A stretch of 64,000 bases of DNA. Origin: Streptomyces laurentii. GTDB taxonomy: Bacteria; Actinomycetota; Actinomycetes; Streptomycetales; Streptomycetaceae. The notes below the pieces were generated by a model that was not told where the DNA came from, did no database searches, and was given only the letters and a program-made list of their open reading frames with translations. Shown here one piece after another: positions 8,298-17,900 of this stretch. Position 1 is the stretch's first letter, and the number at the start of each line of letters is the position of its first letter. The translations under genes and the position numbers were made by a program. The stretch is taken from NCBI GenBank assembly GCA_002355495.1, contig AP017424.1, positions 7,381,501 through 7,445,500 on the forward strand. The letters run 5' to 3'.

Positions 8298-10103
8298 CTA
8301 GGCGCCGGTGGCGAAGGAGGGATAGCGCTCGGGGTGGTACAGCGTGTGCATCGGGTGCGGATCGCCGCGCAGCGAGGCGAGGACGGCCCGGGCGGTGACG
8401 GGTGCCTGGGCGAAGCCGCCGGTGTTGTGCCCGCCCGTGACGACGTAGAGGGCGCCGCCGGGGCCGAGGGGCTCGGCGTGGTACAGGCCGAGGGAGGTCG
8501 CGGTCCACGGGCGTACGCAGTACTTGAAGCCGTAGTTGTCGGACGGTCGCGAGGACGCGTCCGGCTCGTCCGATTCGCCGAAGAGGCGCTCGACTGTGTC
8601 GGCGATGCCCGCGCGCAGGGCGGCCAGCTGCCGTTCCTCGGGTTCGCCGGCGGCGCCGGTGTAGCCGTATCCGGAGCCGACGATCAGGATCTCCCGGCCG
8701 TCGCCGTCGCGGGCCACGGTCACGTTGGCGTCCTCGGTGACGTGCCCGCGGCGGGCGACCTTGAGGGAGGTACGCAGCGCCGGGGCGCGGTTCTCCACAC
8801 GGGCCCAGCCGCCGATCACCCCGTGGATCCGGCCCTCGCAGGGGGTGCCGTGCAGCAGCGCGGCGCCGTCGACTCCGGGGGAGGCGACGACGTGGGCGTG
8901 GGCGGGCACCGGTATGGCGCAGTCGAAGCCGGTCACGGCCCCGTCCGCGCCGCGGCGTACGCCGGTGACCGGGGTGTCCCAGTGGAAGCGGGCACCGAGT
9001 CCGGTCAGGAGCTCGATGGCCCGTTCGGCGAACCGGTGCACGTTGACGGTGAATCCGGGCACGAGGATGCCGCCCACCAGGGTGCCGCTCCGGGCGGGTG
9101 CGGCCAGGGCGGGGTACTCGCGCGCGAGCTCGGCCGCGGACAGCCGGCGCAGGACGGCCCCGAGGGCGTGATGGCGTTCCAGGGAGGCACGGAAGTGGTC
9201 GGGGTCGGCGTAGACGCGCAGGATGTCCTCGGCGAGCGCGACGTCCTCGAACAGGCGGGGGAATCGGGCGCGCAGCGCGGTCCACTCCTGCCCGGCCTCG
9301 GCGGTGAGGGAGAAGACGTCCGCGTTGTAACCGCGGGCCAGCCAGGACGGGACGCTCTCGAACTCCTCGATCCAGTCCTGCTCCCGCGGGGTGAGCGTGG
9401 CCGGGTCGAGGGCCAGCCACCCGTGCTTCTCGACGGGCTGCCGGAACCACTCGGGGGCCTCGCCCCGGAAGTCCTGGTTGCCGTAGATGTCCATCTCGGT
9501 GAGCGTGAACATCCGGGCGTCGTCCCCGCCGTGCGTGCAGCCGTACGCCCGCCAGTCGGCCGTGCCGGGGGCGGGCGAGCGGTCCACCACGGTCACCCGG
9601 TAGCCGTGGTCCGCCAGGTGCAGGGCGGTGACCAGGCCGACGACGCCGGCGCCGATCACGAAGGCCTCGCGCGGACCGCCTGCCTCGGGCGCGGTGCCGG
9701 CGGGTACCGGGCGGGCGAGCGCGGCGGCGCGCTCGCACCGGGCCAGTGCGCCGGCGATGGCGTCGAGGCCGGTGCCGTCGAGCGTGAACTCGTGGACGGG
9801 GTAAGCCGGGTGGATCGGCCGGCGGGTCGGGGCCTGGCTTGCCGGGTCGGCGCTGGTCGGGTCCACGTCGCTGGGTACGTACGCCACGTGAACCGGCCCG
9901 GCGGTGTGCTCGGCCCAGGCGCACAACAGGGTGTCGGCGGGGCGGCGGGTGGTGATCAGGGCGCGCGCGCCGTGCCGGAGCAGGGCGGCGAGCAGGGCAT
10001 CGTCGGGGGCGGAGTCCGCCGCCGGTACGTGGACGACGGTGCCGGAGCGCAGGAAATCGGTGGAGGCGAGGTCGGGACCGGGCAGGGTGAGCAGAATCTT
10101 CAT
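8298..10103 (-). CDS. FAD-dependent amino-acid/amine oxidoreductase (DAO family) with extra N-terminal domain
   Basis: A 601-residue flavoprotein. The FAD fold starts near residue 149 with FVIGAGVVGLVTALHLADHG, followed by VTVVDRS, and ends with a DAO-type C-terminus (YCVRPWTATSLGLYHAEP, then YVVTGGHNTGGFAQAP). This matches D-amino-acid dehydrogenase/glycine oxidase-like enzymes, which oxidise an amine carbon. The first 145 residues are unusual for the family: a small alpha/beta domain (KILLTLPGPDLASTDFLRSG; ARALITTRRPADTLLCAW) resembling half of a Rossmann domain, of unknown role. It sits between a GNAT gene (73 bp upstream) and the decarboxylase, suggesting a pathway that modifies an amino-acid-derived amine. 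Confidence 0.85.
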   Translation of the reverse strand: MKILLTLPGPDLASTDFLRSGTVVHVPAADSAPDDALLAALLRHGARALITTRRPADTLLCAWAEHTAGPVHVAYVPSDVDPTSADPASQAPTRRPIHPAYPVHEFTLDGTGLDAIAGALARCERAAALARPVPAGTAPEAGGPREAFVIGAGVVGLVTALHLADHGYRVTVVDRSPAPGTADWRAYGCTHGGDDARMFTLTEMDIYGNQDFRGEAPEWFRQPVEKHGWLALDPATLTPREQDWIEEFESVPSWLARGYNADVFSLTAEAGQEWTALRARFPRLFEDVALAEDILRVYADPDHFRASLERHHALGAVLRRLSAAELAREYPALAAPARSGTLVGGILVPGFTVNVHRFAERAIELLTGLGARFHWDTPVTGVRRGADGAVTGFDCAIPVPAHAHVVASPGVDGAALLHGTPCEGRIHGVIGGWARVENRAPALRTSLKVARRGHVTEDANVTVARDGDGREILIVGSGYGYTGAAGEPEERQLAALRAGIADTVERLFGESDEPDASSRPSDNYGFKYCVRPWTATSLGLYHAEPLGPGGALYVVTGGHNTGGFAQAPVTARAVLASLRGDPHPMHTLYHPERYPSFATGA

Positions 10104-10176
10104 CTCGCGAGAGTCCTGTTCGAGCCGGGGTGCGATGAGAGACGAGAGGGGAGGCCGAGCCGGGACCAGGCGGGGC

Positions 10177-10926
10177 TCAGCGCGGCGCGACGAGCCGGAA
10201 GGGCAGCGGGCGCCGCACCATCCGCAGCCGGGCGGGACCGCGCCGGACGGGACCGCCCGGGGCGGCGGGTTCGTCGAAACAAAGGCCGGCGCTGGACCAG
10301 CCGTCCCGGAACGCCTGGGCCAGCTCGTCGGCGGCCGAGAACGCTATGAGGCGTTCCTCGGGTCCGGCGTGGGCCAGGCCCGGGCCCGGTGGCGCGGCGG
10401 GCGGGTCGGGCCACGGCTGCGGATAGGGCCGGTAGAGCAGGAAACGCAGCTTGCCGCCGAACTTCTCGACGAGACCGACGGGTTGGAATCCCGCTTCCAT
10501 CAGGGTGCGTACGCCGTGCGGATTGGCGGGCGAACTGGTCGAGAACACATGCCGGATGCCGGTGTCCGTCAGCTCGCCCAGGGCACGTGCGTTCATCAGC
10601 CGGGCCAGCCCGTGGCCGCGCCACGCGGGCAGTACGGCCACGGTGTCCCAGTGCGCGACAGCCGCGTACCGCGACGCGGGAAGGGTGGTGTCCTTGGCGA
10701 GGTTGAAGGCGCGGTCGCGCGGAAAATAGACCATGCGGTAGGCGACCGGCTCGCCCTCGTGCACCACCCGGTAGCAACGCCCGCCGTCGGCGAGGCAGTA
10801 CGCGATGAACTCCGGGGTGCTGGTCTGGAAGACGGACGGGTCGGGCAGGGCGGAGCGGATCCGGTCCTGGAGGTCGAGGATCATGCCGAGGTCGGCGGGG
10901 CCCAGGCGCTGGACGTCGAATCTCAC
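10177..10926 (-). CDS. GNAT-family N-acetyltransferase
   Basis: A 249-residue acetyl-CoA-dependent N-acyltransferase. The GTG at 10926 overlaps the upstream stop by four bases (GTGA), so translation is coupled to the amidotransferase. The acetyl-CoA loop is TVAVLPAWRGHGLARLMNARAL (V-x-x-x-x-R-G-x-G-x-A), followed by the conserved SSPANPHGVRTLMEAGFQPVG. The final 80 residues are a proline- and arginine-rich extension beyond the usual GNAT domain. It probably acylates the amine made or used by neighbouring enzymes, but the acceptor is unknown. Confidence 0.85.
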   Translation of the reverse strand: MRFDVQRLGPADLGMILDLQDRIRSALPDPSVFQTSTPEFIAYCLADGGRCYRVVHEGEPVAYRMVYFPRDRAFNLAKDTTLPASRYAAVAHWDTVAVLPAWRGHGLARLMNARALGELTDTGIRHVFSTSSPANPHGVRTLMEAGFQPVGLVEKFGGKLRFLLYRPYPQPWPDPPAAPPGPGLAHAGPEERLIAFSAADELAQAFRDGWSSAGLCFDEPAAPGGPVRRGPARLRMVRRPLPFRLVAPR

Positions 10927-11651
10927 GAGGCACCCGCCGCCGACACGAAGGCGGAGACCAGTGGATCGGTCCAGTCGTCGGCCGGCAGCTCGGGGTGCCA
11001 CAGCACGCCCACCGCCCAGGGGGCTTCGGCGTCCTCCTGCTCGAAGGCCTCCGCGAGCCCGTCCTCGGCGCGGGCGGTCACCCGCCAGCGGAGGTCGCCG
11101 GAGGTCTGCTCGCCCAGCCCTTGGTGGTGGTAGGACGTCACCTCGATCTTGGCCTCGTCGTACGCCTCGGCGACGACGCTGCCGGAGGTGAGCAGGACGA
11201 GATGCCGGGACGTCTCGGTGAGAGAGGCGCGGTGCAGCACCTGCCCGTGGTTGACGTCCGGAATATGCGCGATGAGCGGGTTCCCGGTGGCGGACCAGAG
11301 GATCTGCGAACCCCGGCAGACGCCGAGGACGGGCAGGCCCCGATCGAGCGCGCGTCGCGCGAGACACAACTCGAAGGCGTCGCGGCGGGGATGGTAGGTG
11401 TAATCCGGCCGACGGACGGACCCGGTGCAGTGGGCCGGGTCGATGTCCTCGCCGCCGGTGAGGAGCAGGCCGTCCAGGTTCTCGAGTAACTCGTCACAGA
11501 ATTCGGGGTCGAGCGTGGGCAGGACGGTCGGCAATCCACCGGCGCGCACGACCTGGTCGACATAGCCGTGATGAAGGGCGTGACTGTCGATCGCCTGGCG
11601 AAACCGTGAGGTGACCCCTATTCGAGGCCGCACGGACGAGGATGCCACCAT
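10923..11651 (-). CDS. class I glutamine amidotransferase-like gamma-glutamyl hydrolase (PuuD-type)
   Basis: A 242-residue cysteine hydrolase of the gamma-glutamyl-gamma-aminobutyrate hydrolase (peptidase C26) family, which cleaves gamma-glutamyl amide bonds. The catalytic cysteine is in PVLGVCRGSQ, the oxyanion strand is LLLTGGEDIDP and the His-Glu pair is VLWHPEL. The ATG at 11651 is preferred to 11684 because it is preceded by GGGAG at good spacing, whereas the upstream ATG has none. It is the first gene of the minus-strand cassette, so the promoter lies in 11652-12100. Removal of a gamma-glutamyl protecting group from an amine intermediate, as in puu-type pathways, is an inference from family and context. 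Confidence 0.88.
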   Translation of the reverse strand: MVASSSVRPRIGVTSRFRQAIDSHALHHGYVDQVVRAGGLPTVLPTLDPEFCDELLENLDGLLLTGGEDIDPAHCTGSVRRPDYTYHPRRDAFELCLARRALDRGLPVLGVCRGSQILWSATGNPLIAHIPDVNHGQVLHRASLTETSRHLVLLTSGSVVAEAYDEAKIEVTSYHHQGLGEQTSGDLRWRVTARAEDGLAEAFEQEDAEAPWAVGVLWHPELPADDWTDPLVSAFVSAAGAS

Positions 11652-12412
11652 GACCCGACTCCCGGTGGGAACGCATGACGTCACGACGCCATGAAGTGAG
11701 GGAATTCGCGAACCGGACGGGACGCTAGTCCACCGCCGCGCCCCCTCGCAAGATCGCGGGTCGCCGTCACGCCTGCCCGGAAGCGCTGCGGCGGGAAGAA
11801 TTCCAGCCGGGCGTCACTCTGGCGAAAGGGTGAACGTACCCCCTTCCCACCTGAGGTTTTCCCCGGAGCCAAGGAATCCGGCGCCCAATATTCCGCCAGG
11901 GTGACTCGAATCAGGCCTGCTCCTGTTTTCGGTCAACTGTGCCAGATTTTTGGTCACATGGTGCGCGATGGAGTCGGCGATCCCCGGAGCGAAACAGGGC
12001 TTCGGCCCGGTGAGGTGACCGACGCTTGCCTTCTTATATGTCATTCCGTCGAGTGTTAAGGACGCGTTTGCGTGGCGTCAGGAAATCTTGTTCTGTGTTT
12101 CACCGTCTCTATAGGTTCGCGCTGAAACAGTGACAGAACGAGTGGAGCGGAGGTGTGTTCCCTACAGGACCCGTCCCGCACCTCGTCGAGGGCGCGGATC
12201 TCTGTCGTTCGGCGGAGACGGGTCATCCCACGGGGGTACGTCCGTGGGTGAGGCACGCGTTGATACCGAGGGCATGTCCCTGGTCAGCCGTGTCTTCGCC
12301 GCCTGCCGTGTGGCCGTCGGCACGGGGTGGGGGCGCGGGGTCGCGGAAGGGGGCTTCGCGGCCCTGTCGACTGGTCTGACACGCAGGCCGAGGGGGCACT
12401 GACGGAGAAGAC
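11652..12412. other. long intergenic stretch, partly AT-richer; possible promoter
   Basis: No convincing gene. The part between about 11860 and 12130 is clearly lower in GC than its surroundings. It must hold the promoter of the minus-strand cassette starting at 11651. On the plus strand TTGTTC (12088-12093) and TATAGG (12110-12115) are 16 bp apart and would read toward the gene fossils at 12413; this promoter call is weak. Confidence 0.4.
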
Positions 12413-12523
12413 CGGTACGCGCGCGACGCCGAGGTCACCGTCGCGGTCGCCCAGGACGCGGACGCGGTGCGACTCGTCGTCCACAACACAGCCCCGGCGC
12501 GGCCCGCGGTCACCGAAGGACCG
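12413..12523 (+). pseudogene. fragment of a NarL-type histidine kinase (HATPase C region)
   Basis: The frame beginning at 12413 reads RYARDAEVTVAVAQDADAVR and continues into LVVHNTAPARPAVTEGPRR, which is the N-box-following portion of the HATPase domain of two-component kinases of the HisKA_3 type. There is no start codon, no dimerisation domain, and the sequence leaves the family after about 37 residues exactly where a permease fragment begins in another frame. I read it as the relic of a kinase gene cut by a deletion. Confidence 0.55.
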
Positions 12524-12788
12524 CGCCGGCATCCGCTCCATGATCCGCCTGGAGGCTCTGACCGTCGCCGCCTTCGGCACCGCCCTCGGCTTCGCGAGCG
12601 GCGTCTTCGGTGCCTGGGCCGTCAGCTCCCTGGCCAACGGCTCCCTCCCGCAGTACTCCTTCACCCTTCCCTGGGGAACGCTGCTGCTCACCTGCGCGCT
12701 CTCGCTCGCGGCCGGCGTCCTCGCCGCCGCCCTCCCGGCCCGCCGAGCCGCACACCTCAGCCCCCTGGAGGCCGCCGCGGAAGCCTGA
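12519..12788 (+). pseudogene. C-terminal fragment of an FtsX-type ABC transporter permease
   Basis: About 89 residues from DRAGIRSMIRLEALTVAAFG to the stop, matching the last membrane helices of FtsX/MacB-type permeases: IRSMIRLEALTVAAFG leads a helix, LLLTCALSLAAGVLAAALPA is the final one, and RRAAHLSPLEAAAEA is the classical C-terminal signature. The N-terminal three quarters are missing. The start of this piece overlaps the kinase relic in a different frame, indicating that one deletion joined two unrelated genes. Confidence 0.65.
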
Positions 12789-12839
12789 CCCGTATCGGCC
12801 GGAGGGGGCGAGAGGCGCCTGACGGGTGAACGCCCAAGG

Positions 12840-13883
12840 TCAGGCGCCTCCCTTCGTGCTGGGCATTGGCGTCGGCGGGCGGGCCGGGAGTGCCATGCGC
12901 AGCAGCGAGCCGCGTGGCGGGCCCGACACCACGGTGAGGCCACCGCCATGGCCGTCGACGATGGCCCGTACGATCGCCAGGCCGAGCCCGGTGCCGGGGC
13001 CGCCGGAGGACCGAGGGCGGCCGCTTTCGTCGTGCGGCGGCGACGGAGTGAAGCCGATCCCGGTGTCCTCCACCTCGACCACGACGCCCTCGCGGGTCGC
13101 GCGGCAGCGCAGCGCGATGGTGTCCCCGGCGACGGTGAACTTCACGGCGTTCTCCACCAGGGCGTCGAGGGCGGCCTCGAGCCGGGATTCGTCGCCCTCG
13201 ATCAGGACCGTCGGCGCGTCCAGGAGCCAGTCGCGGTCCGAGGCGGGCCGCCACCGCTGAACCGTCCGCCGCAGGAGCGAGCCGAGGTCGACCGGGCCCC
13301 ACTCGAACCTGGCGGACTCGTACGCGTCGGCCAGCGTGAGAAGACGCCCGGCGAGGCTGCCGAGCTTGTCCAGCTCGTCCACGACGACCTCGATGTCCTC
13401 CTTGCTCCCGGGAGTGGGCAGGGCGTCCCGGACCAGCTCCGCGTAGCAGCGGGCCACGGTGATGGGGGTGCGCATCTCGTGCGAACAGTTGCGGACGAAC
13501 AGCTCCTTGACCTCCTGGGCGCGGCGTTCGCGTGCGACGAGCTCGCGCGTCTCGGCCAGGGCGGCGGCCCGTCGGCGCACATGCCAGACCATGCTGACGA
13601 AGACCAGGGCCATCAAAGGGACTTCGGCGAGTTCGTCCCACCCGAGGTGGCCTTGGGCGATGAACCGGCCCAGTGTGAGACCGGTGACCAGGGTGACCGT
13701 CACCAGCACGACGACGGTACGCCGGTTCGACCAGCTTCCGACGCCGTAGACGAGGGACAGGCTGATCCACACCAGGTGGAACGCCACGGTCTCCAGAGCG
13801 GGCACGATCAGCAACAGCAGCTGACTGCACGCGGCGAACAGCACCCATCCCGCGAAGAGGAAGCGCCGGTGTTCAGCCGGCAC
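12840..13883 (-). CDS. sensor histidine kinase (HisKA type), two-component system
   Basis: A 347-residue membrane sensor kinase. The GTG at 13883 overlaps the response regulator stop by 11 bp, so the pair is coupled. Four or five N-terminal hydrophobic segments (FLFAGWVLFAACSQLLLLIV; VAFHLVWISLSLVYGVG; VVVLVTVTLVTGLTLG; VPLMALVFVSMVWHV) occupy residues 6-120 with no sizeable extracytoplasmic loop, suggesting sensing in or at the membrane. The H-box is RNCSHEMRTPITVA (phosphorylated His), the N-box ALDALVENAVKFT, the G1 box VEDTGIGF and the G2 box GPGTGLGLAIVRAIV. Partner: the OmpR-type regulator directly upstream. Confidence 0.92.
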   Translation of the reverse strand: MPAEHRRFLFAGWVLFAACSQLLLLIVPALETVAFHLVWISLSLVYGVGSWSNRRTVVVLVTVTLVTGLTLGRFIAQGHLGWDELAEVPLMALVFVSMVWHVRRRAAALAETRELVARERRAQEVKELFVRNCSHEMRTPITVARCYAELVRDALPTPGSKEDIEVVVDELDKLGSLAGRLLTLADAYESARFEWGPVDLGSLLRRTVQRWRPASDRDWLLDAPTVLIEGDESRLEAALDALVENAVKFTVAGDTIALRCRATREGVVVEVEDTGIGFTPSPPHDESGRPRSSGGPGTGLGLAIVRAIVDGHGGGLTVVSGPPRGSLLRMALPARPPTPMPSTKGGA

Positions 13884-14538
13884 GGAACGTGTATCCGGCG
13901 TTGCGTACGGTCTCGATGACCGGCCGGGGCACCTTGCCGCGGATACGGCGGACAGTCGCGTCGACCACATTGCTTCCCAGATCGTCCGTGTGGCCCCAGA
14001 CGCCGGCGAGCAGCTCGTGCCGGCTGCACACCGCCCCGGCGCGTCGCATGAGGTGGCCGAGCAGCATGAACTCACGGTGTGACAGGGGGATTTCCTGCCC
14101 GTCCAGGCGAAGCGTCTGCCGCTCCAGGTCGAGTGTGACCTCCCCGACGTGCAGCCAACGCTGGGGAAGGCCGGGGGCGATGGAACGGAGTCTGGTGCGT
14201 ACGCGCTCCAACAGCTCGGCGGTCGCGAAGGGTTTGCCGAGGAAGTCGACGGCCCCGAGCCGCAGACACCGCACCCGAGTGGAGACGTCCATCACGGCGG
14301 ACAGCACGAGAACCCGCTGCCCGGGTCTGTGGTCGATGGCGTGCCGCATGACCTCGAAACCGTCGCACCCCGGCAGCATGAGATCGAGTACCACCAGGTC
14401 GAACTCGCCGTCGCGCAGGCGCAGAAGAGCGTCCGGGCCGGTGCCCGCGCTGTCGACGGTGTGGCCGTCCGCTTCCAGGGCACGCTTGAGGTAGGCGCGG
14501 AGCCGTGCCTCGTCCTCGACGACCAAGAGCCGTGCCAT
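13873..14538 (-). CDS. OmpR/PhoB-family response regulator
   Basis: A 221-residue two-component regulator. The start ATG at 14538 (MARLLVVEDEARL) follows GGAGGGG; the in-frame ATG at 14583 adds a low-quality extension. The receiver domain shows acidic DE, the phospho-acceptor D in LVVLDLMLPGCDGF, a T/S switch (VLVLSAVMD) and K in FLGKPF. The C-terminal winged helix (LHVGEVTLDLERQTLRLDGQ, SHREFMLLGHLMRRAG, SNVVDATVRRIRGKV) binds DNA. It is divergent from the multicopper oxidase; paired ATGACAG sites in the shared region are good candidates for its operator. Confidence 0.93.
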   Translation of the reverse strand: MARLLVVEDEARLRAYLKRALEADGHTVDSAGTGPDALLRLRDGEFDLVVLDLMLPGCDGFEVMRHAIDHRPGQRVLVLSAVMDVSTRVRCLRLGAVDFLGKPFATAELLERVRTRLRSIAPGLPQRWLHVGEVTLDLERQTLRLDGQEIPLSHREFMLLGHLMRRAGAVCSRHELLAGVWGHTDDLGSNVVDATVRRIRGKVPRPVIETVRNAGYTFRAG

Positions 14539-14963
14539 GGTGGCTGCCCCTCCCGCTCCGCGTGCGCCGGCGCTCCGGTTCATCCCTCGCGCCTCTCCCC
14601 GGATTCTTCATGAACATCGCACGGGACGTCCACAGGTGATCACGTGGAGGTGGCGGGATCGGTACGGCTCGACATGCGGCTACGGGCCCGGCCCCGAGGC
14701 GTGTGCGGGGCGTCGCTCCGCGCGGGTGAAGGGCGGGGTGTCAGTTGAAATTCCCTGCTCGGACGTCTCATTGACGCTCCCTCATGACAGCCGGATGACA
14801 GACGTGTCATCTTCGGCCGCGTGCTCGGCGACCGCCGGACACTTGTCGCGCGCGCACCGGCCGGTGTCAGGGGTCGTCGCCCCGTTCCGGCCCTCTCTCG
14901 GCGGACCCGGGGCCCGGCTCCGCCGCGCGAGCGGCGGCGGGCCGCCCGAGGGAGAGGGAAGAC
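14539..14963. other. divergent regulatory region between regulator and multicopper oxidase
   Basis: 425 bp without a convincing gene between the two divergent starts. It contains the ATGACAG repeat/palindrome cluster at 14784-14810 and must hold both promoters. The final 15 bases carry the oxidase ribosome site (GGGAGAGGGAAGAC before GTG). Confidence 0.6.
14784..14810. promoter_or_regulatory. candidate response-regulator operator (ATGACAG direct repeats plus palindrome)
   Basis: ATGACAG occurs at 14784-14790 and again at 14795-14801, 11 bp apart, one helical turn, the geometry expected of an OmpR-family dimer. The second copy is also half of a palindrome, ATGACA-GACG-TGTCAT (14795-14810). 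It lies between the regulator and the oxidase, about 155 bp before the oxidase start. Assignment to this regulator is inference. Confidence 0.5.
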
Positions 14964-17900
14964 GTGTTCCGCAGACAGGCAACGAGACAGTCGGGGAAAC
15001 GGAGTCGGCGCACCGTCGCGCTGATCGGTGTCGGAGCGGCGATGGTGACCGCCGTGACCGGGCTGCCGCCGGCGCCGGTCCAGCAGGCTCAGGCGGCCGT
15101 CGCCGGCGGCCCGAGCGGCCCGACGGACCAGACGAAGGTGCCGCACTACTTCGGCCCCTGGCAGAACTGGGCCAACAGCCCGCTGACCCGGTCGAAGGCC
15201 ACGGTGACCATCACGTCCACCGCGGTGGCGGTGGGAAACCCGCTGGTCGACCGGGCGTACGCGACCGACTACGCGACAGGGCCGGGAAAGCTCGGGCCCG
15301 TGTTCGTCGTGCTCGGCGGCTCCCCGCTGCCCGACGGAACGCTCAAGAGCTTCCGTACCCGGAACCAGGCCACGCCGGCGGGGAGCCCCACCGCGTCCGA
15401 GGGCGGCGTCTTCCACGCGTACGTCCTGCGGCCGTCGGACACGCCGGACACGTACACCGTGGTGGCGGACAGCGGACTGAAGACGGTGCCCGCGCCCACA
15501 GCCCCGGGCGGGAGGTCGCGACGTACGACGTCCCGGACGTCGCCGTGCGGGCCGGTGACGTCATCGGGTTCTACGGCCAGGGCGTCCCGGTGGACACCGG
15601 GATCGGCTCCGCCACCGACACCTTCATGTTCCCGGCCGGAGTCGACGGCACCACGAGCCCACCGGTCGACGTGCCACCCGCCGCGGGCGGCACGGTCACC
15701 CTGGGTTCCGCCGCCTACCCCCGCTACGCCACCCAGGACCGCCGGTACTCCTTCGGTGCGCAGGTGGTGCCGGCGAACGCCGGGACCGGCGCCGCGGCGA
15801 CGGCCACGATCGATCCCCGGACCGGTGGCATCGCCGCCGTCGAGGTGACCTCACCGGGGCACGACTACGTCGCCGGCGCGACCTCGGTCACCATCGACGG
15901 CGGCACCACGGCCGCGACCGCCAAGGCCACCGTCAAATCCTCCGGAGCCGTGGTCGATGTGAAGGTCGGCGCGGCCGGCAGCGGCTACGGCGGATTCGCG
16001 GTCGGCATCACGGGCGGTGGCGGCAGCGGCGGTGCCGCCACCGCCTCCGGCGGAGTGGACGCCGTGGCGGTCACGGACGGCGGGTCGGGCTACACCATGC
16101 CGACGGTCGACTTCGACCTTCCCGACGACCCGGCCGGCACCGTGGCCAAGGGCCACGTCGACCCGGCCGACCTCACCACCGACGGCAAGGTCGTGAAGGT
16201 GACCGTCGACGACCCCGGCAGCGGCTACGGCGGCGCCCCCGGCGTCGTGATCCGTAACGGAACGCTCGCCGACCCGATCAACGGCGCGACGCCGGCGAGC
16301 GCTTCGAGCAGCCTGAAACTGACGGCGCTCAAGGTGGACGCGGTGGGGTCCGGCTACACCGGAACACCCTCCGTCACCCTCACCGACCCGACGGGCAAGG
16401 GCGGTTCCGGGGCGACGGCGACCGCAGTGACGGACGTCGGCGCGATCGACGGCATCGAGGTCACCGACCCGGGAGCCGGCTATCTCACGGTCGGCATGAA
16501 GAAGTTCCAGGACCAGCTGCCGCTCACCTGCGACCCCCGGGCGGACGGCACGGGCTGCCCCGATGTCGCGCAGCTGCGAGCGCCGTCGACGAAGCCGTCG
16601 GAGAAGTTCATCCCCGTGGGCGTCCCGGAGTCCGTCACCACCAAGGGCAAGCCGGCCGACGAATACGTCATCGGTCTCGTGCAGTACCTCACCCGGTTCT
16701 CCTCCGACCTGCCGCCGACCCTGGTACGGGGCTATGTCCAGCTGTCCACGGACGCGGTGCCCGGGCGGAGGGTCCCCCTCTACAACGAGCTGATGGACGG
16801 CACCAGGCAGCCGCTGCCGTACACGGGCGTCACCGCGCCGCAGTGGATGGGCCCGCTCCTCGCCGCGACGAAGGACCGGCCGGTGCGGATCGTGTTCCGG
16901 AACCTGCTGCCCAAGGGCGCCGACGGCGACCTCTTCCTGCCGGTCGACAGCACCGGCATGGGCTCCGGCATGGGCCCGATGACGATGCCCGACCCGAAGG
17001 ACGAGGGCACCGTCATGGACGAGGTGCGCAACCCGGCGTGCACGAACGGCTCGTCCGGCTGCTTCACGGACAACCGGGCCACCCTGCACCTGCACGGCGG
17101 CATCACGCCCTGGATCAGCGACGGCACCCCGCACCAGTGGATCACCCCGGCCGGCGAGAAGACGGACTGGCCGCAAGGGGTCAGTGTGCAGAACGTGCCG
17201 GACATGGTGGACGACGACGGGGCGACGCTGTGCGCCGCGAAGGACGACGGCTGCTCGACGTTCTACTACACCAATCAGCAGAGCGCGCGGCTGATGTTCT
17301 ACCACGATCACTCCTACGGCATCACCCGGTTGAACGTGTACGCCGGCGAGGCCGCGGGCTACACCATCACCGACGGCACCGAGAAGGCGCTGGTCGACAG
17401 CGGCACCATCCCCGCCGCGGCGGACACCCTCCCGCTGCTCATCCAGGACCGCACCTTCGTGCCGGACGACACGCAGCTCAAGGACCAGAAGGGCGCCGGC
17501 GGAGCGATCACCTCGTACGGCCAGGACCCCACCTGGGACACGAAGCGCTGGGGATCCAAGGGCAGCTTCTGGTACCACCACGTCTACATGCCGGCGCAGA
17601 ATCCGGGCGACCCCTCGGGCATGAGCTCGTACGGACGCTGGATGTACGGGCCGTGGTTCTGGCCGCCGGCCGGCGACACGAAGTACGGGCCCGTCGCCAA
17701 CCCGTACTACGACCCGGGGTGCAAGCTGGACGACGAGTCGACCTGGCAGTACCCGACCGCCCCGTTCTGCGAACCCGAACAGATCCCCGGCACGCCGAAC
17801 ATATCCATGGGCATGGAGCAGTTCAACGACACCCCGATCGTCAACGGAGTCGCCTACCCGAAGGTGACCCTCCAGCCGAAGACGTACCGGATGCGGCTGC

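Noticed and set aside
5254..8301. Plus-strand open frame of 1,015 codons
   Set aside because: Antisense shadow of the effector, transporter and decarboxylase genes; runs through several real genes and has no family motif.
12130..12402. Small open frame upstream of the kinase relic
   Set aside because: No family resemblance, poor codon use and no good ribosome site.
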